This document shows positions 8,688-17,511 of a DNA stretch of 64,000 nt, in pieces. The position numbers and the translations under genes were made by a program. Numbering within the stretch: position 1 is the stretch's first letter; each line of letters starts with the position of its first letter. The stretch comes from Gimesia fumaroli. GTDB taxonomy: Bacteria; Planctomycetota; Planctomycetia; Planctomycetales; Planctomycetaceae. Where the stretch lies: the NCBI RefSeq assembly GCF_007754425.1, contig NZ_CP037452.1, positions 3,881,164 through 3,945,163 on the forward strand, in the 5' to 3' direction. Under the pieces are notes generated by a model. That model was not told the origin of the DNA. It saw only the letters and a list, made by a program, of their open reading frames with translations, and searched no databases.

Positions 8688-10076
8688 ATGCGTCTAACAA
8701 ATATGCTCAAAGGGATATTTTTCCTGTTTTCAGTTTTTCTCTGGACGGGGTCTGTGATTCAAGCAGCAGAAAAGTCAGCCAGACCGAATGTGCTGGTGAT
8801 TTTGGTGGATGATTTAGGCTATGGTGATTTGAGTAGCTATGGTGCCTCAGATCTGAAATCGCCGCAGATCGATCAGCTGATTAGCCGCGGGATGAAATTC
8901 ACCAATTTTTATGCAAACTGTCCTGTATGCTCTCCGACGCGAGCAGCTTTATTGACCGGGCGCTATCAAGACCTGGTCGGCGTTCCGGGAGTCATCAGAA
9001 CACATCCCGAGAACAGTTGGGGATACTTATTGCCAACGGCAATCACATTAGCAGATGTGTTTCATCAGGCAGGCTATTATACAGGCATCATCGGGAAGTG
9101 GCATCTGGGGCTGGAATCTCCCAACACACCGAATGAACGTGGTTTTGATCACTTCCATGGATTTCTCGGTGACATGATGGATGATTATTACCAGCACCGC
9201 AGACATAATGTGAATTACATGCGACTCAATCAGAAGACGATTGATCCAAAGGGACATGCCACTGACCTGTTTACAGACTGGGCCTGTGAATTTCTACAGC
9301 AACAGGCATCAAGCCAAAAGCCGTTTTTTTTGTATCTGGCTTACAATGCACCCCATACTCCTATTCAGCCTCCGGAAGAGTGGGTTGAAAAAGTTGTTCG
9401 ACGTGAACCCGGTATTGATCCTAAACGCGCGAAGCTGGTTGCACTAATTGAACACCTGGATGCTGGAATCGGAAAAGTCATTCAGACACTGGATCAAGCG
9501 GGTTTAAGCGAAAGTACGATCATCGTATTCAGCTCTGATAACGGCGGACAATTAAGCGTGGGCGCGAATAATGGAAATCTTCGTGATGGTAAACAGAGCG
9601 TTTACGAAGGGGGACTGAAAGTTCCTACTGGTGTTGTCTGGAAAAATCGAATCGCCCCCCAGTCTCAAAGCGACTTCATGGCAATGAGCATGGACTTGTT
9701 TCCGACGGTGTGTGAAGCAGCTGGAATTACGGTTCCTGCCGGATTGGATGCGGTCAGTTTTTTGCCAATCCTTGAAGGCAAGAGCCAAACCCCGTTACGC
9801 CGGGACTGGTTCTTTCGCCGACGAGAAGGAGGAACGCGGTACGGAGGAAAGACGATTGAGGCAGTGAGAAGCGGTGATTGGAAGCTGCTGCAGAACAGTC
9901 CCTTCGCACCGCTGGAGCTTTACAACTTAAAATTAGATCCGCTGGAGCAAAATAATCTAGCCGGGAAAAACCGAAATAAGTTCAACCAGATGTCGGCACT
10001 TTTGCGGGCTGAGATCCAGCGTTATGGCAGCGTGCCCTGGCAGAAACCAATCTCGAAGACATCGCCATCTGAATGA
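8688..10076 (+). CDS. Secreted sulfatase (formylglycine-dependent)
   Basis: A 462-residue sulfatase of the arylsulfatase A/S1 family, secreted by an N-terminal signal peptide (cleavage near AAEKSA, about residue 26). The metal-binding VDDLGYGDLSSYG follows. The catalytic signature CSPTRAALLTGR begins at C81, the cysteine converted to formylglycine. GKWHLG and the later FSSDNGG complete the usual metal and sulfate site. These enzymes remove sulfate from polysaccharides or glycolipids, and planctomycetes carry many of them. The ATG at 8688 has an AAAGAGA ribosome site; an in-frame ATG at 8670 would add six residues. The anaerobic or FGE-type maturase is not in this window. Confidence 0.93.
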   Translation: MRLTNMLKGIFFLFSVFLWTGSVIQAAEKSARPNVLVILVDDLGYGDLSSYGASDLKSPQIDQLISRGMKFTNFYANCPVCSPTRAALLTGRYQDLVGVPGVIRTHPENSWGYLLPTAITLADVFHQAGYYTGIIGKWHLGLESPNTPNERGFDHFHGFLGDMMDDYYQHRRHNVNYMRLNQKTIDPKGHATDLFTDWACEFLQQQASSQKPFFLYLAYNAPHTPIQPPEEWVEKVVRREPGIDPKRAKLVALIEHLDAGIGKVIQTLDQAGLSESTIIVFSSDNGGQLSVGANNGNLRDGKQSVYEGGLKVPTGVVWKNRIAPQSQSDFMAMSMDLFPTVCEAAGITVPAGLDAVSFLPILEGKSQTPLRRDWFFRRREGGTRYGGKTIEAVRSGDWKLLQNSPFAPLELYNLKLDPLEQNNLAGKNRNKFNQMSALLRAEIQRYGSVPWQKPISKTSPSE

Positions 10077-10088
10077 GATTGAGAATGT

Positions 10089-10613
10089 CTATTTGTAAAT
10101 CACACAGCCGCGTAAATTCGATTTGAGGTCTTCGATCGTCTGAGGTTTTAAGGCGGTTCCGTAGAGAAAGATCTTTCTTAATTTGGGAAACCGAGTGAGC
10201 TTGCTGACTTCTTCATCACCGACGCGAGTGTAGGCTATTTCTAATGATTTTAGTTCTGGTAATCCCGAGAGCTCTGCCAGACCTTTATCAGTCAGATTGG
10301 TCCCATGAAGATTAAGCGACTCTAGATATGGTAAATCGACAATCTTTTTCATGTCTAGATCTTTGATTTTGGTATCTGTTAAATCGATCTCGCGAACAGC
10401 AAAATCTCCTTCCGGTATTTTTCCCGGAGTGTCGATGGGAAGATCACTATTGACTGGAATGACTTTTCCTCCGGCCTTTAGAACAAATTCTGTCACTGCC
10501 TTGCTGTTTGGGTCATGAGTCTTTCCACAACCACCGGCCAGAAGGCAGATCATGATTAAACAGACTTCAGAAGAGAGTCTGATAGCTAACGGCTTGGTGA
10601 TCAGGTTCAGCAT
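10089..10613 (-). CDS. Leucine-rich repeat lipoprotein
   Basis: A 174-residue probable lipoprotein. The N-terminal signal ends with LLAGGCGKTHD, where the cysteine is the likely lipid anchor. Residues about 95-170 form three or four leucine-rich repeats (LESLNLHGTNLTDKGLAEL, LKSLEIAYTRVGDEEVSKL, LRKIFLYGTALKPQTIEDL). This spacing is the bacterial/ribonuclease-inhibitor-like LRR common in planctomycete surface proteins. It probably mediates a protein contact at the cell envelope. The gene is convergent with the sulfatase with only 12 nt between stops, so transcription of the two may interfere. Confidence 0.8.
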   Translation of the reverse strand: MLNLITKPLAIRLSSEVCLIMICLLAGGCGKTHDPNSKAVTEFVLKAGGKVIPVNSDLPIDTPGKIPEGDFAVREIDLTDTKIKDLDMKKIVDLPYLESLNLHGTNLTDKGLAELSGLPELKSLEIAYTRVGDEEVSKLTRFPKLRKIFLYGTALKPQTIEDLKSNLRGCVIYK

Positions 10614-10785
10614 GTCACTCCCAGGTTCTGATAGAGCCAGTTATTCTGGCCGGATACTTCTAGCGAAAGACAATCCAGATGATTTATAATAGCAAATCGT
10701 CCTTGTATCATAATCGGAAAATTCAGCTCTGTGAAGCACGCTGAAAATAGATCCAGATTTCTTTTGCAAAGTAGATCAATTTGAG

Positions 10786-11322
10786 ATGACCTCTGCTGAT
10801 AACATCAACCTGCTTTCAGGAAAGATCCATCCTGCATGCCTGGACGAAGATGCGTTGCTTAAAGACTGTAAGATCCAGCATGTCAAAAGATCCGGCCCAG
10901 GAGGACAGCATCGCAATAAAGTCGAAACCGGCGTTGTGATTAAGCATCTTCCGACAAATGTGATGGGGGAAGCGTCTGAAACACGACAGCAGGCTCGGAA
11001 TCGTCAGGCGGCATTATTCCGATTGCGGGTCAATCTGGCCGTGGAATGCCGTTTGGAGAACATTCCCGAACACCCTTCGACGCTCTGGAAACGACGCCTC
11101 AGTAGTGGAACAGTCAAAGTCAATCTGGAGCATCATGATTTTCCGGCGTTATTAGCGGAAGCGCTCGACACGATTACCCATTTTCAGTTTGATGTGAAAT
11201 CCGCCAGTCAGTTTCTGGGATGTTCTTCATCCCAATTGATCAAGTTCTGCAAGAAAGAGCCACGCGCGTTGAGCTGGGTGAATCAAATGCGACAGCAGGC
11301 GGGACTTCACTCGTTAAAGTAA
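10786..11322 (+). CDS. GGQ-domain peptide chain release factor-like protein
   Basis: A 178-residue protein built around a class-I release-factor domain with RSGPGGQHRNKVET; the catalytic GGQ is at residues 39-41. It lacks the codon-recognition domains of RF1/RF2, so it cannot read stop codons in the normal way. It most resembles stand-alone hydrolases of the ArfB/ICT1 kind, which free stalled ribosomes. Unlike ArfB it has no lysine/arginine-rich C-terminal tail. Instead the last 70 residues (ITHFQFDVKSASQFLGCSSS onward) form a helical region that I do not recognise. A peptidyl-tRNA hydrolysis role is likely; the substrate complex is uncertain. Confidence 0.85.
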   Translation: MTSADNINLLSGKIHPACLDEDALLKDCKIQHVKRSGPGGQHRNKVETGVVIKHLPTNVMGEASETRQQARNRQAALFRLRVNLAVECRLENIPEHPSTLWKRRLSSGTVKVNLEHHDFPALLAEALDTITHFQFDVKSASQFLGCSSSQLIKFCKKEPRALSWVNQMRQQAGLHSLK

Positions 11323-11486
11323 ATTCTGAAACTGAGATTTCATTCAGTTGAGGATACGCATTAATCCCTGTTTTTCGGCCTGATTCGCCGTAGATCTTTC
11401 TTTACTTGCTGATAAAATGAATGTAACACAATGAGATCGTTTCATGTCTTTCTGGTATTAGTGACGCTGTATTTAGATCATACTAT

Positions 11487-12899
11487 ATGAATCATCGATT
11501 ACTCGAATTCTGGCAAAAACGTGCGGAATGGCGTCCGGGGCTGGTTGTCATGCTCGTTACTGCGTTTGTTTTCACCTACACATTCCAGGCTCCAGTCACT
11601 TTGGGGCGATTTCATCACAATTTGCCTTTGATCCTGAGGATCCTGTCGGGCAGCATCTTTCTCTGGGGGTTTCAGCAGGTTCTGATTTCTTTCTTTCCGA
11701 AATTAAAACGCTATCAGTTAAAACGGATCGGTCGAAATCGTGTTTCTCTCCCGCGAGATGGTGTCGTCTATTTATTGATCATGATGGTACTTTTCGTGGG
11801 GTCTGTGCTTTCGCGCGAAAATATGTTAATGCTGGTGTTTGCGATGATGACGGGGCCTTTTGTTTTAAATGGCTGGATCACCTACAGCATGCTGAAGAAG
11901 ATTAAATTAAAGCGAATCATTCCTCAGAGAGTGATGGTTGGCGAGACCTTTACCGCTGAGATCATTTTAGAGAATAATAAACGACTCATCGCAGCTTATT
12001 TAATGGAAGTAAATGATTCGTTCACAAATCGCAATGACAAACTGGAAGCCTCGGTTGTTTTCAGACGCGTTGGTCCCCGCCAGAAATTATCTGCGCACTA
12101 CTATGCGAAATTGAGCCAAAGAGGGATTTATCAGTTTGGCCCGTTACAGGTCTCAACACGTTATCCATTGGGGCTGGTCAAACGAGGTGCTGTATTCTCC
12201 GAATTCAGTGAAATTATTGTTCATCCACAAATCGGTAGATTAAGCACGAATTGGGCCGATGACTTTTTTTCAATCGCAGAACTGGCTCAGCAGAATCAGA
12301 GTCGACGTGGTGTGTTTGATGATGAGTTCAACCATATTCGCGAATACCGATCTGGTGACAGCCAACGATCGATTCACTGGAGAAGTTCTGCCCGTCAAGG
12401 AGAATTGATGGTCCAGGAATACCACCAAAATCGTAATTATGACCTGATCATCGGTCTGGATTTATGGTTACCATCCTACTTCAATGCAGAACAGGCTGAG
12501 CGTGTGGAATGGGCCATCAGTTTTGTGGGAACACTTTGCAGAGAACATTTGCGATACAGCCGCGACACGAAACTGACTTTGGTTTCCCAGGGGAAAACGC
12601 TGGAACTGTTAGAAGTCGGCATTGGTTCAATGGGACTGGAATATTTATTGGATTTTCTGGCAACCCTGGAACCAGGCAAGTCGCAGACAGAGGGCGAATT
12701 TGCAAAATTAATTTCACAAATGAGTTCCCCACGCTCGCGAACGGTTTTACTCACAACGCGTGATGAAAGTGGGATCAAAAAACACAATCGCTTGCAAACC
12801 ATTTTTGAGGAACAGGGAGTCGAAGTCCATGGGCAATGGAGAATGATTGAAGCGGCCCCTGAAATACTATCCCGCTGGCTTGTTCTGGAAACAGATTGA
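11487..12899 (+). CDS. DUF58 membrane protein
   Basis: A 470-residue protein with two pairs of N-terminal membrane helices (about residues 15-70 and 90-135), a beta-rich middle part, and the DUF58 signature around residues 283-305 (FNHIREYRSGDSQRSIHWRSSAR). A degenerate VWA-like fold follows. DUF58 proteins are the usual partners of MoxR ATPases and transglutaminase-like proteins. Here the transglutaminase gene follows 37 nt downstream in the same direction, but no MoxR gene is adjacent. A second, shorter DUF58 protein lies at 45.8-46.7 kb beside a MoxR. Function of the family is not established; an envelope assembly role is inferred. Confidence 0.88.
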   Translation: MNHRLLEFWQKRAEWRPGLVVMLVTAFVFTYTFQAPVTLGRFHHNLPLILRILSGSIFLWGFQQVLISFFPKLKRYQLKRIGRNRVSLPRDGVVYLLIMMVLFVGSVLSRENMLMLVFAMMTGPFVLNGWITYSMLKKIKLKRIIPQRVMVGETFTAEIILENNKRLIAAYLMEVNDSFTNRNDKLEASVVFRRVGPRQKLSAHYYAKLSQRGIYQFGPLQVSTRYPLGLVKRGAVFSEFSEIIVHPQIGRLSTNWADDFFSIAELAQQNQSRRGVFDDEFNHIREYRSGDSQRSIHWRSSARQGELMVQEYHQNRNYDLIIGLDLWLPSYFNAEQAERVEWAISFVGTLCREHLRYSRDTKLTLVSQGKTLELLEVGIGSMGLEYLLDFLATLEPGKSQTEGEFAKLISQMSSPRSRTVLLTTRDESGIKKHNRLQTIFEEQGVEVHGQWRMIEAAPEILSRWLVLETD

Positions 12900-12936
12900 A
12901 TTGCCCTCTGAATCATCTAGTAGCTGAGAAACACTT

Positions 12937-15264
12937 GTGAATTTAACGCTCACATTTCAAATTAGTATCTATTTGCTTGTCGCTTTATCCAGCATCATGT
13001 TCATGATGGCCGAAGGGGGACTGTTTCCACAGTTGTTAACAATCCCTTTAGGGATGTTGACGCTGTTCTTTACAGATCGGTGGGAGAAGTTCAGCTTGAC
13101 TCCTCTCTGGGCCAATATTTTGGGGTTACTGGCATTTTTGATCGTTTGTGCCGAGTTTTTCTCAAATATCGAGGGACGGTTGCTTTCCGGCGCCCATTTT
13201 TTAGTGTATCTCACCTGGATTATTCTTCTCCAGAAGAAAAGTGACCCTCAATACTGGTGGCTTTGTGCGTTAGGCTTCCTGCAGATCGCGGTTGGAGCGG
13301 TACTTACCGAATCCGGCTACTATGGTAGCTTGCTCGTCGTCTATATGTTTTTATCAATCTGGACACTGTCTGTATTCTCGCTCTATAGAACACGAAACAC
13401 ATTTTTTAAACAGGATGCACCTGTGGGGCTTCCCCGGCTGAAGGTCGAACAGGCTGCTGTTTCACCATTTCAACAGTTCAGTCAGGTTCAAGGGGGAGTC
13501 CAATCAGACCAAAGTCGCCGATGGCTCACCGCCGAATTCTTCTGGGCAACATTTGGCTGCTCGATTGCTGCTTTATCGATTTCAATGTGTTTCTTTCTTC
13601 TGATACCACGGTTATGGGTAAATCGGTCTATCTTCAATAATGAAACCGTCCAAGGCGGGAATAAACCGCTTGTCGGTTTCACTGAGAAGGTACAGCTTGG
13701 TGAAATGGGAGAAATTCTTGAAAGCACTGAGCGTGTGCTGGAACTGGCAATTTATGATAATGAAACTGACGAGCCGGTAACCGTCACCGAATTTGTTGAG
13801 AAATATGGTTTAGACGAACCTCTCTTTCGAGGCACTGTGCTTTCCAATTACCAGAATGGAAGTTGGAGTAAGGCCCAAAGACGGAGACTAAGACGCGGTT
13901 ATTCTGAATGGCGACCGACGAGATCGAAAGAGCTCGATATTCAAGACCTTTATCGGCAGGAATATATCCTCGAACCGATTGGGACACGAGTCTTGTTTAT
14001 CATGCAGCCACTTGTTGCCATGGATATGCTCAGTGATAGTGAAAACACGTTAGACGTCGAGTCTTATGAGATTCGACAAAAGATGCTTCCGCGAAAAGAT
14101 GAGAGTACCAAGTACAATCTGTTTACCGCGAAAAGACCACAAGAAAATAGCGAAATGTCCCAGTTGTATCGCCAGAGGCAATATCTGGAGTTGCCGCGGA
14201 ATGATTTGAAGAGGCTGATAAAATATACGAGATCTTTAATTGCAGCGCACCCTGAATTAAAAACCAAAACTGACAAAGCGCGATTTCTAGAATCACATTT
14301 ACGTGATTCCGGCGATTATAGTTACACCCTGAATATGTCCATCGAGGATCCCACAATTGATCCTGTGGAAGACTTTCTCTTTAATCGTAAGTCGGGGCAT
14401 TGTGAGTATTATGCGTCGGCTCTGGCATTGATGTTACGCGCCATTGGCATTCCGACGCGTGTAATCACCGGATTTAAAGGTGGCGAACCAAAATATTTGT
14501 CGAATCAATTCGAAGTTCAACAACGCCACGCTCATTCCTGGGTTGAGGTCTATCTGGATGACCATTGGGAAACGATGGATGCGACTCCCGCTTTACAACG
14601 GGCGGAAATGGTCGCAAAGAATGCCGCTTCGTTAAGTAGCTGGAAAGGGGCGAATAAAATGTTGTCCCAATTCTGGAATGATTACGTGATTGGCGTTTCT
14701 TTTCAGCGTCAAAAGCGTGCTTTTTATGATCCTATTGTCAGAGCGGGAAAAAAACTCGGAAAACAGTTACTGGATATTCGAGCAACTCTGACTGCCGCTG
14801 TAACAACTGTCAAAAGTTTTCTGTCTTCACCTCGTCGCTGGTTTAGCTGGGAGGGTGGTGCTGCCGTATTTATTATCGCTGGTCTCTTCTTCGGACTGAA
14901 ATGGTTATTCAAGATCACAATCAGGGTGTTTCGATTTTTGTTCAATAAAGAAACAAAGCAATCCGGGGTTCTGAATTCGGCCAATGTTGCCTTCTATGAG
15001 AAGTTTCAAAACTTACTCGCCAAGAAAGGACTGGTACGAGAGCGTTCAGAAACGCAAAAAGAGTTTTCAATTCAAGTGAAAACAGACCTGCTATCAGAAC
15101 TCTCAGAAGCTCATATCACTGATTATCCCGATCAGGTAACCGAACTCTATTATCAGGTCCGTTATGGCGATCATTCTCTAGAGCCACAGGAATCTGAAGA
15201 AATTCAGCGTAAGTTGACGACACTCGAATCCGTATTGCTCAAAGAAGAACCGTCACAAAGTTAA
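12937..15264 (+). CDS. Membrane transglutaminase-like protein (DUF3488/transglutaminase core/DUF4129)
   Basis: A 775-residue protein. The N-terminus has about five or six membrane helices (DUF3488-like, residues 5-150 and 205-230). The transglutaminase core carries a visible catalytic triad: C489 (GHCEYYASA), H533 (AHSWVEV) and D548 (MDATP). A further membrane helix lies near residues 645-665, and a DUF4129-like cytoplasmic tail ends the protein. The start is GTG, with GAGAA upstream. The triad suggests an active periplasmic thiol acyltransferase or protease acting on unknown envelope substrates. It is paired with the DUF58 gene directly upstream, a conserved arrangement. Confidence 0.9.
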   Translation: MNLTLTFQISIYLLVALSSIMFMMAEGGLFPQLLTIPLGMLTLFFTDRWEKFSLTPLWANILGLLAFLIVCAEFFSNIEGRLLSGAHFLVYLTWIILLQKKSDPQYWWLCALGFLQIAVGAVLTESGYYGSLLVVYMFLSIWTLSVFSLYRTRNTFFKQDAPVGLPRLKVEQAAVSPFQQFSQVQGGVQSDQSRRWLTAEFFWATFGCSIAALSISMCFFLLIPRLWVNRSIFNNETVQGGNKPLVGFTEKVQLGEMGEILESTERVLELAIYDNETDEPVTVTEFVEKYGLDEPLFRGTVLSNYQNGSWSKAQRRRLRRGYSEWRPTRSKELDIQDLYRQEYILEPIGTRVLFIMQPLVAMDMLSDSENTLDVESYEIRQKMLPRKDESTKYNLFTAKRPQENSEMSQLYRQRQYLELPRNDLKRLIKYTRSLIAAHPELKTKTDKARFLESHLRDSGDYSYTLNMSIEDPTIDPVEDFLFNRKSGHCEYYASALALMLRAIGIPTRVITGFKGGEPKYLSNQFEVQQRHAHSWVEVYLDDHWETMDATPALQRAEMVAKNAASLSSWKGANKMLSQFWNDYVIGVSFQRQKRAFYDPIVRAGKKLGKQLLDIRATLTAAVTTVKSFLSSPRRWFSWEGGAAVFIIAGLFFGLKWLFKITIRVFRFLFNKETKQSGVLNSANVAFYEKFQNLLAKKGLVRERSETQKEFSIQVKTDLLSELSEAHITDYPDQVTELYYQVRYGDHSLEPQESEEIQRKLTTLESVLLKEEPSQS

Positions 15265-15274
15265 ATGGGACTAT

Positions 15275-16384
15275 TCAAGCATCCCGCAGTCGAGGGTCAG
15301 AAGCTTCCTGGAGCCCTTCTCCAATCAGGTTATAAGCCAGAACAGCGAGGAAGATGGCCATTCCGGGGAAGACGATCAACCACCACATCTGCAGGTTTTG
15401 TCGTCCCAGGTTCAGCAAGGTACCCCAACTGGGATTTGGGGGAGGCGCACCAAATCCGAGAAAGCTAAGACCGCTTTCGATTAGAATGGCAGCAGCGATT
15501 CCGAAGGTAATCGGAACGAGGACTGGCGCCAGTGAGTTTGGCAAAATATAGCGGAAAATAATTCGGAACTGTCCAACACCTGTTGTTCTTGCTGCCAGGA
15601 CAAAATCACTTTCTCGCAGTTTCATAAATTCTGCGCGGGCAAGACGGGCAATCCCGGTCCAGCCAGTACAACCGATAATCGCCATCATGTGCCAGATGGT
15701 TGGTGAATCAATAATAGCGATGATCGCAAGAATTAAAATCAATGTGGGAATACACATTACGACTTCAATCAGACGACTGAGAGCCATATCAATCCATTTA
15801 CCATAAAAGCCGGCTAATGCTCCTACGATGATTCCGATGACCCCCGCGATTCCCATTGAGACAAAACCGACGAGTAATGCAATCGTGGTTCCATGGACCA
15901 TTTGCGCAAATACATCGACTCCACGCTGGTCAGTTCCGAACCAGTTTCGCAGACTGGGAGCACCGTTGTCCTGAGTCGGATTTCCTGGCAGTCCCTTCCA
16001 TTCATTGTCATAAACACGGCGGTATGGGTCCTGATAAACTAAAGGCCAGATGGCCCAGCTGTTGGGATCTTTCTTTTTCAGATTTTCGGGAAAGCGGTTT
16101 CGAAATCGATCTTTATAGAAGATCGGATTTTCCCATTCACGTCGAAAATACCCCATTGCAGGAAAATAGATATGGCCTTTGTATTTGCAGATGATGGGTT
16201 TTGTACCAGCAATCGCAGGAGCGAAGATCGCGACAAATCCAAGAAACCCGATATAGATCAAGGCCAGCATTGCCATTTTTCTTCCCTTGAAACGTTGCCA
16301 GGTTTCAGCCCAGAAACTAGGGGACTTCGACACTGTCTTCCGCTCAGATGAAGAGGTCGTGTTTTCTTCAGTTTGCTCTTGCAT
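15275..16384 (-). CDS. Peptide ABC transporter permease, YejE/OppC type
   Basis: A 369-residue inner-membrane permease, the OppC/YejE partner of the gene upstream. A helix at about residues 35-60 is followed by a long periplasmic stretch (residues 60-165) with GHIYFPAMGYFRREWENP and NWFGTDQRGVDVFAQM. This large loop is typical of YejE rather than plain OppC. The coupling loop (ARTTGVGQFRIIFRYILPNSLAPV) and the ending ESGLSFLGFGAPPPNPSWG are classic. It should import oligopeptides or peptide-like compounds with the other genes of this cluster. It is 62 nt downstream of the partner permease and convergent with the transglutaminase gene, 10 nt apart. Confidence 0.92.
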   Translation of the reverse strand: MQEQTEENTTSSSERKTVSKSPSFWAETWQRFKGRKMAMLALIYIGFLGFVAIFAPAIAGTKPIICKYKGHIYFPAMGYFRREWENPIFYKDRFRNRFPENLKKKDPNSWAIWPLVYQDPYRRVYDNEWKGLPGNPTQDNGAPSLRNWFGTDQRGVDVFAQMVHGTTIALLVGFVSMGIAGVIGIIVGALAGFYGKWIDMALSRLIEVVMCIPTLILILAIIAIIDSPTIWHMMAIIGCTGWTGIARLARAEFMKLRESDFVLAARTTGVGQFRIIFRYILPNSLAPVLVPITFGIAAAILIESGLSFLGFGAPPPNPSWGTLLNLGRQNLQMWWLIVFPGMAIFLAVLAYNLIGEGLQEASDPRLRDA

Positions 16385-16446
16385 AGTGATTTATGATTCA
16401 AAAGGAATGCGACAAATAGGAGAAAGAATCACTTAGGAGTCTCTTG

Positions 16447-17442
16447 TTAGTGGTCTGCGATTTTGACACGGGGGTCTGCCATTGCATAAAAGATATCTGC
16501 TAAAAGCTGACCGGCTAACGTTAAAATGGAAAACATCAGCGTCAAGCCCATGATGGTGGGATAATCCCGTTCCAGAATTGACTCAAAATAAAGCTGTCCC
16601 ATTCCAGGCCAGCTGAAAATACGTTCGATAATCACAGAACCGCCCAACAACGAAGGCAGCGTCAAACCAATTAAGGTGACGAGTGGAATGAAGGTATTGC
16701 GAAACGCATGTTTGACTAAGACGTTTATCGGCCCCAAACCCTTTGCGCGTGCCGTGCGGATATAGTCTTGTCTCAGAACTTCATGCATATTTGCGCGAAT
16801 GAAACGACTGTAATATGCCAGACTGCCATAGGTGTAGCAGATCACCGGCATCAATGCATGTTTGAAAATATCCCAGGTTTGCTGAGCACCGGTCATGGAT
16901 GAATAACCATCGCTTTTCATTCCATATAAAGGCAGCCACCCTAATTTATTCGCTAAATAGATCTGTAAGAACAGAGCCGCGACGAAACTCGGAAATGAAT
17001 ACAGCATGTAGAGAATGGTTCCGACCGTTCGTTCATCCAGTTTCCCCTGCCTTGCAGAGGAATATAAGCCAATCGGAATTGCCAGGAGATAGGTCAGAAA
17101 CAGAGAGCTTAACGATAAAATCAGAGTTGGTCCCATACGTTCATGAATGAGACGTGCGACGGGCTGCTTTCGTGAGATGGACCGACCGAAATCGAGTCGA
17201 AAAACATTTCCAACCCAAAGGGCATATGCCTGCGGCCATGGCTTATCAAGTCCGTAGGCTTTTCGCATGCGCTCTATATCAGCCGGATTCAATTCTTTTC
17301 CTGGATCAACCATTGCCATCTGGGTCGAAATTGGTGACCCAGGCATGTTACGGATCAGTCCAAAAATAATGAACGTAATCAGGACAAGAGTAATCAGGCC
17401 GATGAAGAGCCTACGTACAAGATAGCTGAACATGCTTTTCAA
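16447..17442 (-). CDS. Peptide ABC transporter permease, YejB/OppB type
   Basis: A 331-residue inner-membrane permease with six predicted helices. It starts with MFSYLVRRLFIGLITLVLIT (after two or three residues) and carries IRNMPGSPIS, the coupling loop DYIRTARAKGLGPINVLVKHAFRNT, and the ending ERIFSWPGMGQLYFESI, all standard for OppB/DppB/YejB. The long external loop containing GWLPLYGMKSDGYSS is as in YejB. It forms a heterodimer with the permease encoded immediately downstream and is powered by the fused double-ATPase at 20.3-22.2 kb. It lies 69 nt after the binding-protein gene, consistent with one transcript. Confidence 0.93.
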   Translation of the reverse strand: MKSMFSYLVRRLFIGLITLVLITFIIFGLIRNMPGSPISTQMAMVDPGKELNPADIERMRKAYGLDKPWPQAYALWVGNVFRLDFGRSISRKQPVARLIHERMGPTLILSLSSLFLTYLLAIPIGLYSSARQGKLDERTVGTILYMLYSFPSFVAALFLQIYLANKLGWLPLYGMKSDGYSSMTGAQQTWDIFKHALMPVICYTYGSLAYYSRFIRANMHEVLRQDYIRTARAKGLGPINVLVKHAFRNTFIPLVTLIGLTLPSLLGGSVIIERIFSWPGMGQLYFESILERDYPTIMGLTLMFSILTLAGQLLADIFYAMADPRVKIADH

Positions 17443-17511
17443 TCAATCCATTAACAGAATCAACAAAAATCGTAGCGACTGGCAACGCAATTCGAAAAGA
17501 GCATTCTCAGG

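Noticed and set aside
10685-10690. TATAAT upstream of the GGQ protein gene
   Set aside because: No acceptable -35 hexamer at 16-18 bp; a lone TATAAT in AT-rich DNA is expected by chance.
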